A stretch of 64,000 bases of DNA, taken from the NCBI GenBank assembly GCA_007844125.1, contig CM017556.1, positions 84,426,864 to 84,490,863 of the forward strand, in the 5' to 3' direction. The notes under the pieces were generated by a model, which was not told the DNA's origin, searched no databases, and saw only the letters and a program-made list of their open reading frames with translations. Position 1 is the first letter of the stretch. Each line of letters opens with the position of its first letter. The stretch is from Sinonovacula constricta (taxonomy: Eukaryota; Mollusca; Bivalvia; Cardiida; Solecurtidae). Positions 56,641 through 64,000 of this stretch are shown here, in pieces. Both the position numbers and the translations under genes were made by a program.

Positions 56641-56858
56641 CCTATATTCATCAACCATTTTAAGTAAGAGCTTTCAATCCACAATATCTTCATAATGTAT
56701 TTAGCTATGTGTCTGTAGTTTTGCATGACACGTTAACTTTGCTACGTAGATCTAACAATCACATTGAAACTTCATAAATTAACTTAATTTTGTTGGAATA
56801 AAAATTGTGGCTTCGGCTTAAATCATGACTTAGGCTTAAGAACGGTTGGTGAATAAGG
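56641..56858. mobile_element. small MITE, copy 2
   Basis: A 218-bp direct-orientation relative of 56151-56383, about 490 bp downstream, with ends CCTATATTCATCAACCATT and CCTTATTCACCAACCGTTC. It may reflect two insertions or one local duplication. Confidence 0.7.
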
Positions 56859-57324
56859 TCCTTATCCTTTTTATTTTAATTTATATTTAATAAATTAATA
56901 CCATCGGTGTCTTAGTTTGTCAATGTATCTTGTTAAAAGACAACATGATAAAAGTAAATACAATATAGATAATCACACAGTGTCTTTCGTGGTTCAACCG
57001 TTAAATTTGCATTCGAAAGTATTGTCGGATTTCTTTTCCCAATTTCTCGTTTCCCAAACCATGTGTTTGTTTAGTAAAATCGTTGACCAGCACCCAATTG
57101 TATTAACAATGGTTAAGGTTAACATTTACTTATTTTCTTATAACTAGTGAACTTTAACTTCCTTGGTAAATTAACCAAAGTGGTTATCATTTTGTATAAA
57201 GGCAGTTAACTGTTTTTGTTACTTAATGAAACTGTTCAATTTTACCAAAAGTTAAATTAACCAAAGTATCCTACAATGCAACATTCTAATTGACACTGTT
57301 AAATGAGCGGTCATGTCATTTTTT

Positions 57325-57362
57325 GTGGGGGAGTGGGGGGTGGGGGGGGGGGGGGGGGGGGG
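57325..57362. repeat. poly-G tract
   Basis: G-rich stretch ending in an uninterrupted run of more than 20 G. Confidence 0.95.
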
Positions 57363-58754
57363 CGGAGTGAGTGGGGGAGTTATAACTTTTACAGACCACT
57401 GGGAGAATAGTCAAAGTTCATCAAAAATAGGTAAAATTGAAACCGTTTTAATTACCGAAAACATTTATACAATAGCTAAGCAGCAAGTTAACCAAAATGT
57501 ATTAGGAAACCAAACTTTAACCATTGGTTAAAATTTTACCACTTTTTATACAAATGGCCCAAGATAGATTTTAATTGCTGTAGTCTTGTAGACGTAAATA
57601 AGTTACCCTGCTGGTCCAATATTCTTCTAATGGTAGACATTGACTATATGTCGTATTTTCAGACACTTTCTGATCATTGTTTGCACTACAACAGCGAAAC
57701 ATTCACATACTTGCCGTTAACAAATAGGCTATTGAGCTGATCTTAATGAAGTTTCTATTGAGGTAGAAAACAAACGTGCAGGTTTGTCTAAGGTGTCAGT
57801 GCATTTGCTCAAATAGACACGGACATTTGTTTGGCTTAATTCTTGTCCGCGAAGCATGATTTCATTTAGGTTTGAGAAAATTGTGAAACCTCCTGATCCA
57901 CCATTTCCCATTGGAGCTTGGTGATCAAGAGCTACACTATTTCCGGCTTAATCTCTTTTTAGTATACTTTAATAAATATACATTAAGATGTTAGTTAATG
58001 AGTAAATCACTAAAATTGAGGTTGGTTTTTAGCATACGAAGGGTAGATTAACTATACACCGGCTATAAACTCTACTGGTTCAGGTCACTCAGCTTGTTAA
58101 TATAATAGTGTCTATTCATTATTTGTTTACAATTTCTTACAGTAGTTATATGCGGTATCTAGAGAGATTAAACAGTAAAAAGGTTCATATCTTGATCAGA
58201 TAGACCGCAGCAAGGAGTTGTTTGGTATGGATCTACACTATTTGCTTGCGCCTTATCAATTCGTGCTTTGTAGGACAAGAAATAGGCGGTCTTAAAAGTC
58301 GGCTTCCAACATGTCAGGATAATAGAGTTAAACAACAGTTTATCGCCGAGTATTGAGCCTGCGATGGATTTATGGTGTTGATTTTGTTCTTGAGGCTTAA
58401 GAATATAAGTTTTTTATTGTTCGTGAGTAAATAGTCTCGTTCGAAAACACGCCGGTTAGGTTATCGGTGAGTGAGATCAATGTGTGTTTCATTGTTTCAT
58501 TATGTGTGATGATTAGGAAACAAGAAATGGAATACGTTACTGGCAAAATCTTTGACAATGGAATATCCATGGAGATTTCTTTTCTGATTTTTTTGTTTAT
58601 TGTAGTATTATTAAAAGAAATTATATGTGGAAAAGAATTCAAAATGTTTTTTAGCCCGGAATTTCAATGGATTTATAAATTGTTTCTTTAACATGTTTAA
58701 GACTTTTGATCGATTACGTGTATCAACGCAAAATATTTTGAACTAAACTCGATC
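57363..58754. other. 5' flank of the two-exon gene
   Basis: AT-rich. A 60-codon minus-strand ORF (57729-57911, starting MGNGGSGGFTIF) has ordinary composition but no recognisable domain or splice context, and is left uncalled. No TATA box or start site could be assigned with confidence. Confidence 0.4.
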
Positions 58755-58874
58755 ATGGTTGCATTGAAAATTAAGAAAACGGTGCGTTTTACGGACACAC
58801 AGGACAAACTTGAAATTGGTCCAATTATAAGCTTAGCCGAAAAAAGAAGGAATGAATTACGAACGATCAAAGAG
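58755..58874 (+). CDS. first coding exon of a two-exon gene model, product unknown
   Basis: Forty codons from the first ATG after an in-frame stop at about 58708, ending at the donor GAG|GTAATG (phase 0). The peptide starts MVALKIKKTVRFTDTQDK and ends in a charged stretch likely to be helical (AEKRRNELRTIKE). KTVRF fits the RVxF docking motif used to bind protein phosphatase 1, though such motifs also arise by chance. The next in-phase exon candidate is 61199-61580 on the same strand. I do not recognise the family. The opposite strand is also open over 58697-58888 but lacks comparable splice signals. The pairing of the two exons is an inference from phase, strand and the absence of other candidates. 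Confidence 0.5.
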
Positions 58875-58875
58875 G

Positions 58876-60640
58876 TAATGTCTTCCATAAGGGAAATGTA
58901 TTTACTTTAAGAGTATTGTCTTCTTTTAGGGGGGAATGTCTTCTTTAAAAATAATATCTTTTTAGAGAAGGTCTTATTTTAGGTTAATGTCTTCTTTTAG
59001 TTAATGTCTTCTTTCAGAATAATGTCTTCTTGTGGGGGAATGCCTTCCTTAAGGGTTATGTCTCATTTAAGGGCTATGTCTTCTTTACGGGATATGTCTT
59101 CTTTAAGGGTTATGTCTTCTTTAAGGGTTATGTCTACTTTACGGTTTATGTCTAATTTAAGGGTGTTGTCTTTTTTTAAGGGTTATGTCTCATTTAAGGG
59201 TTATGTCTTCTTTAATGGTTATGTCTTCTACAAGGGTTATGTCTTATCTAAGGGTTATGTCTCATGTTAGGGTTATGTCTTCTTTAAGGGTTATTTCTTC
59301 TTTACGGGTTATGTCTAATTTAAGGGTTATGTCTTCTTTAAGGGTTATTTCTTCTTAACGGGTTATGTCTAATTTAAGGGTTATGTCTTCTTTACATGTT
59401 ATATCTAATTTCAGGATTATGTCTCATTTAAGGGTTATATCGTCTTTAAGGGTTATGTCTTCTTTACAGGTTATGTCTCATTTAAGGGCTATGTCTTCTT
59501 TAAGGGTTATGTCTTCTTGAAGGGTTATGTCTTCTTTAAGGGTTATGTCTTCTTTACAGGTTATGTCTCATTTCAGGGTTATGTTTTCTTTAAGGTTTAT
59601 GTCTTCTTTACGGGTTATGTCTAATTTAAGGGTTATGTCTCATTTCAGGGTTATGTTTTCTTTAAGGGTTATGTTTTCTTTAAGGGTTATGTCTTCTTTA
59701 AGGGTTATGTCTTCTTTAGGGGTTATGTCTCATTTCAGGGTTATGTTTTCTTTAAGGGTTATGTCTTCTTTAGGGGTTATGTCTCATTTCAGGGTTATGT
59801 TTTCTTTAAGGGTTATGTTTTCTTTAAGGGTTATGTCTTCTTTAGGGGTTATGTCTTCTTTACGGGTTATGTCTAATTTAAGAGTTTTGTCTTCTTTAAG
59901 GGTTATGTCTTCTTTAAGGGTTATGTCTTATCTAAGGGTTATGTCTCATGTTAGGGTTATGTCTTCTTAAAGGCTTACTTCTTCTTTACGGGTTATGTCT
60001 AATTTAAGGGTTATGCTTTTTTTTAAGAGTTATGTCTTCTTTAAGGGTTATGTCTTCTTTACAGGTTATATCTAATTTAAGGATTATGTATTCTTTAAGG
60101 GTTATGTCTTCTTTACGGGTTATATCTAATTTAAGGGTTATTTCTTTTTTACGGGCTATGTCTAATTTAAGGGTTATGTCTTTTTTAAGGGTTATGTCTT
60201 CTTGAAGGGTTATGTCTTCTTTAAGGGTTATTTCTTCTTTACGGGTTATGATTAATTTAAGGGTTATGTCTTCTTTACATGATATATCTAATTTAAGGAT
60301 TATGTCTTATTTAAGGGTTATATCGTCTTTAAGGGTTATGTCTTCTTTACAGGTTATGTCTAATTTAAGGGTTATATCTTCTTTAAGGGTTATGTCTTCT
60401 TTACGGATTATATCTAATTTAGGGGTTATGTCTTCTTTAAGGGTTATGTCTAATTTAAGGGTTATGTCTTCTTTAAGGGTTATGTCTCATTTACAGGTTG
60501 GGGTTATATCTTCTTTACGGGTTATGTCTCATTATGGTGTTATTTCTAATTTAAGAGATATGTCTTCTGCAGGAAATTTTTCATCGTTTAAGGGTTTTGT
60601 ATTTTTAAGGGAAATGACTTCATTTAGGAAGGGAGATTTT
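58876..60640. repeat. 18-bp minisatellite
   Basis: Nearly 100 tandem copies of TTATGTCTTCTTTAAGGG, with recurrent variants TTTACGGG, CATTTAAGGG and AATTTAAGGG. The period is a multiple of three, so long frames encoding MSSLRV repeats persist on the plus strand (59004-59270, 59527-59970, 60212-60646). I attribute these to the repeat. The array starts at the donor of exon 58755-58874, whose GTAATGTCTTCCATAAGGG is itself unit-like. Confidence 0.95.
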
Positions 60641-61198
60641 TATTAGAAAGCTATAATATGAACTTACAGTAAATAATGACGTGATTGTGCAAGGAATGCA
60701 TGTACCTTAACCCCTTAATTATCTTACGTCGTCGGCATTTTTGTGGCAACATGACATGGACTAATACATGTATTTGCATAGTTCGTTCTTTATAAGTATT
60801 TACGATTTATAATATTAAATACGATATTATTTTGCATTATTTAGATGTTGAGACGGCCGTACACATTAAGATTTATGACCTTCTAGGGTCTTGATAGATA
60901 CTGTCACTCGTGTGAACATCAACATTGCGTTTGGTTTGTAAATGATATTGTTGTTGATTTCTCTTAACAAAAGACACTGCCTACACGAGGTAGTAATTTA
61001 TACTTGTATTTTTAGTTTTTTTTCCAGACTTTTATGTATGCTTTTGTGTTGTTGTTATTTTTTTATTTTGTATTTTTATATTTTTTTTGCTTTTTGATTG
61101 TGTGTGTGTGTGTTTTGTTTGCTATTTCTCTTTAATTTTGTCTTTTGCACCGGTGTCGGTTCTGCACATTTATGTCACGTGGTGTCTGTATGTTTCAG

Positions 61199-61580
61199 AT
61201 GACAAGGTCAGCACCTCCGGCACGCACATCACCATCTCCAAAACACACTTCCGGTGCACGTGCTTCACGAGCACGCACAGCACGTGCACACAAGGAGACT
61301 GCATCTCTCAGTATTGAGGACATCTACCAATCCGCTGAGCGGGAGAGGCTATCTTACAGTTCTGCATGCCGGCGGAAGAATCTGGCACATGCACAGAGTC
61401 AAACTCAGTTTTTTCGCACGAGCGACCAGTGCCCCATGTCCCCGGGCCTGCGGTCGTACACAAGCACCAGTCGGCATGGTCACGTGAGCAGTTACGGATA
61501 CGGTCGAGAGGTGGCGACACCTATGAGTGCGTGGAGCGAGCCCGTAATGTCTCGGCCCAGCTCTATGGTTCCGCCCCCAG
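61199..61580 (+). CDS. second coding exon of a two-exon gene model, product unknown
   Basis: Bounded by the acceptor TGTATGTTTCAG (after a long T-rich tract) and the donor CCCCCAG|GTACTG. It is 382 nt, entering in phase 0 and leaving in phase 1. The GC content is clearly higher than in the flanks. The peptide opens MTRSAPPARTSPSPKH. It has an Arg/Ala/Ser/Pro-rich basic segment (residues 1-33 of the exon), a short acidic-helical stretch SIEDIYQSAERERLSY, then Ser/Tyr/Gly- and Pro-rich low-complexity sequence ending SMVPPPG. It is probably a largely disordered protein. The gene should continue downstream, but no third exon was identified in the window. Another long frame in the same interval lacks matching splice sites. 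Confidence 0.55.
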
Positions 61581-62704
61581 GTACTGTCTTTGATGGATTT
61601 TTAAGAATCTTGGAGTCATGAGCTGGGATTTATTTTACAGTATATTAATTTTAATGTAATTTGTGACATGGGGGCTTATCCGTAATTTAGTTAAGCAATA
61701 TCGAAAGCGGCATTTAATTTTAAAGTTACATAAAATGGTCAAATTAATGGGATGTGATGGGGATTAGCCGGCATTTTTGCCGATACTGCGCAGCGACATT
61801 AATGTGAAAGAATTAGAATAAACACTGTTTAATAACGCGTTACTTTAACATTTTAAATTCTTAACTCGTTTTTTGTTTCTATTTTAAATTGATATCTAAA
61901 TCCGCTTATCTTTAAATAAAATTACTCTATGGTGGTTGCAGATTTTTTAAAACAATACTATGTGATAATTTTATAACCATTTCTGAATGTCTTTTAAAAC
62001 CTGCACTGTGCCGGTAGGTATTGCATAACGAAACCGAAGCATGCTGCATGTACTTTGGCGCAGAATTAAAACCAATCTTTTAGAAAGCATTTGGTTTATT
62101 ATGTCAAAATTACACGCTATACCTCGTCTTATAGCCTGTTGAAAGGTGATGATGCACATGCAGCTAGGACATTCAGAACTGCTTTTTGTGCGGTAGTATT
62201 TTTTTAAAGAAATTATATCGATTTATAACGGCTCTTTCTGTTCCTGAATGCTGTCTTTACTCAGACACGTGTGGATGTTGAAAGAAATGTGCGATACACA
62301 TTTTGCACGATATCTACGTTACATACTGCTTCCTTTATGTTCAATTTAACCAAGCCACAAAGCATTTATTCATTCACCCGTCTTACCAAGTGCTCACAAG
62401 CGAGTAAGGGATATCATATTGAAAAGAAAGAAACAAGAAGAAATAGGTCTAAATATGTAGAAAGAGCTTTATCGATACATCATTTGGGTTTTCCCATGTA
62501 AATATTGGTTAAAATAGTTATTACGGTAAAATTATGATTATTTGTATAAATAAATTATATCAACGCTTCAGCGGGTTTGAGCAGAAGGTTGTAATTTTCA
62601 GTTACATGTAGGCAGCGCCGTTGAAATCAGTATTTTATGTTGCATGAAAAAATAGCCAACATCCCTAACACCGGTTGTTTTATTGTTTTTGTTTTATTTT
62701 GTTT
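61581..62704. other. intron or non-coding flank
   Basis: A SINE F2 3' fragment lies at 61747-61800. Otherwise AT-rich with no supported exon. Confidence 0.45.
61747..61800 (-). mobile_element. SINE family F2 3'-end fragment (reverse)
   Basis: GGGGATTAGCCGGCATTTTT followed by GCCGATACTGCGCAGCGACATT is the F2 3' end in reverse. The rest is missing, as expected of a 5'-truncated retroposon. Confidence 0.8.
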
Positions 62705-62945
62705 TATTATATCGCACCGACACTGTTACGGTCATGTTGACGACGTCTAGCTAACTATTGGTGGACACCAGACACCAGAATAACGTCTGGGTAGAACCAC
62801 CGCAGCACCGCAGCACCGCAGGTTCGCTGGAAAATCTCCCCAAACCGGAACTCGAACCCATGTCGTGAGAGGCTGGGGGGGGGGGGGGGGGGGGGGGGGC
62901 GGTTACAAGTGGGCGATTCTAATCGCTTGACCACGGGCGTCCCAC
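62705..62945 (-). mobile_element. SINE family F1 copy (reverse) with G tract in the head
   Basis: 3' end TATCGCACCGACACTGTTAC, body with a CAGCACCG triplication and GGTTCGCTGG, B-box-like GGAACTCGAACCC and head TCTAATCGCTTGACCACGGG. A run of about 26 G (62875-62900) occupies the anticodon-arm region. Confidence 0.85.
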
Positions 62946-63684
62946 GTGTCGCTGTGGTTCGGGAACCACTGCCGTACCGACAAGTACGTGACCCTAGTGA
63001 AGATTATGCTTGTGTACATCGATATCGATGTCAGTGTAAACAATTGTTCAATACAATAAAAAGTAATTTAATAAAAACAATTTATTTTTAAAACGTTAAC
63101 ATTGCTTAAAGTTTGTCACTATAATAAAACTATAATGGTGTTCTATTAAAAAACGTTATCAAAGCATGATAATTTTTTTAAAATTTCGTTCCTTAAGCCC
63201 ATTGACGATTTTTCCTTTTGGTGGCAGGAGTAACTATGATCAGAACGTCACATGACCGCCGACGAGGCAACTGGAAATAGTGTATGCAAACACATGATAT
63301 AAGCAGCACCATGTGTTTTGTTGAATAGGCTTAACTGTATAAAATGTTGAACACATGCGTCACTCTAAATGCACTATTCACAATGCACAGACGAAACGTT
63401 GGATGGGAAGTTTTGTGAACCAATTTACATCGTTTATGTATGTGAAAACCACTGCCATACATTTCTCGTTGTTTTTTTACCAACCGTTTTATTATTATTA
63501 CTCAAAATGAAGACTACTGACATCAGTGCTACTAATGGTTGTTACTGTTTTTGAAGTATTCCTTTATATTCTACAAAATATCATGGCTCTAAGAGCTGGG
63601 GCGTTTCTCTTGCTGCTAACACACCATAGTTTCAGTAAAATCTACCTCTACATTCTTTATGTTTATTGTTTGTTTATTGGGTTT
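62946..63684. other. non-coding stretch
   Basis: Nothing recognised. Confidence 0.5.
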
Positions 63685-63985
63685 ATCGTTTCACCATTTG
63701 TATTTTAGTTATCTGGAGACGGTGTCCACTTGAAGCAGATATAGTGTTGCCTTCACTGTGTATAGCATGCCGTGAACACCTGGAATGATACCACACCCAG
63801 TCACATTATCCCAACACCGGGCCAATCAGTCGTGGACCTACAATTATATTTACTTAAGCGTTAGTAAGGGAGCTATACCGCTACCATTATTAACGACTTT
63901 GGTATGTCGCGGCGCAGGATCGGACCCGGACCTCCCGTCACTGGAACCGACGCTCTGTCGATTATTCTGCCAAGTCCGGTCTAAA
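63685..63985 (-). mobile_element. SINE family F3 copy (reverse), near full length
   Basis: Tail and end TTTATTGTTTGTTTATTGGG and TATCTGGAGACGGTGTCCAC. The body reads GGAATGATACCACACCCAGT, then CACATTATCCCAACACCGGG. The head reads GGATCGGACCCGGACCTCCC and ACGCTCTGTCGATTATTCTG. It is the most complete F3 copy here. Confidence 0.85.
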
Positions 63986-64000
63986 CTCTTTAAAGCAGGA

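Noticed and set aside
57729..57911. A 60-codon minus-strand gene starting MGNGGSGGFTIF
   Set aside because: Ordinary composition but no domain, splice or promoter evidence; such lengths are expected by chance in 64 kb.
58876..60640. GGGTTA motifs as an interstitial telomere array
   Set aside because: The true period is 18 bp with a constant ATGTCTTC part, not a 6-bp TTAGGG repeat.
59004..60646. Three long ORFs encoding SSLRVM repeats as a repetitive protein
   Set aside because: They are exactly the 18-bp minisatellite read in one frame. Any such array without an in-unit stop stays open. No splice sites or non-repeat coding flanks join them.

Overview
The window looks like AT-rich, repeat-dense nuclear DNA of an animal, most likely a marine bivalve or another lophotrochozoan. 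The clues are sparse short exons with GT-AG signals, no operons, several tRNA-headed SINE families, many MITEs with clean target-site duplications (TSDs), and abundant microsatellites and minisatellites. The taxon is an inference; no rRNA or mitochondrial marker is present. Most open frames longer than 60 codons lie inside repeats.

Genes. The one complete coding sequence is an uninterrupted 372-codon divergent actin-like gene on the minus strand (27335-28453). It keeps the actin fold signatures but has replaced catalytic residues. A splice-acceptor-like site sits 13 bp upstream of its ATG. A second gene is inferred on the plus strand from two phase-compatible exons, 58755-58874 and 61199-61580. 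Their 2.3-kb intron is largely an 18-bp minisatellite whose first unit overlaps the splice donor. Weaker single-exon candidates are at 37323-37452 and 41979-42032.

Mobile DNA. (1) A TTAA-flanked MITE family (about 480-600 bp full length, TIR AGGTGGTATCCGACAGTTTG) has at least 13 full or partial copies across the window. (2) Two 500-bp elements (4183-4682, 18172-18675), each with a 9-bp TSD, carry a RecQ-like helicase N-terminal fragment on the minus strand. (3) Mutator-type MITEs have long TIRs and 9-10-bp TSDs (26437-26832, 34775-35173, and a decayed copy near 20325-20689). (4) hAT-type MITEs have 8-bp TSDs (5336-5725, 28819-29180). (5) A 2.5-kb inverted-repeat element (15038-17543) has a decayed THAP-domain ORF at its right end. 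(6) Three tRNA-derived SINE families are here called F1, F2 and F3. Several insertions are nested; the best case is SINE F2 > 5-bp-TSD MITE > hAT MITE just upstream of the actin-like gene (28702-29797).

Tandem DNA. There are minisatellites with basic units of 14 bp (240-695), 17 bp in 68/51-bp higher-order units (8275-9215), 55/110 bp (12751-13133), about 70 bp (55545-56085) and 18 bp (58876-60640). Homopolymer and di-, tri- and tetranucleotide tracts are also common. The remaining stretches are AT-rich DNA in which I see no gene.
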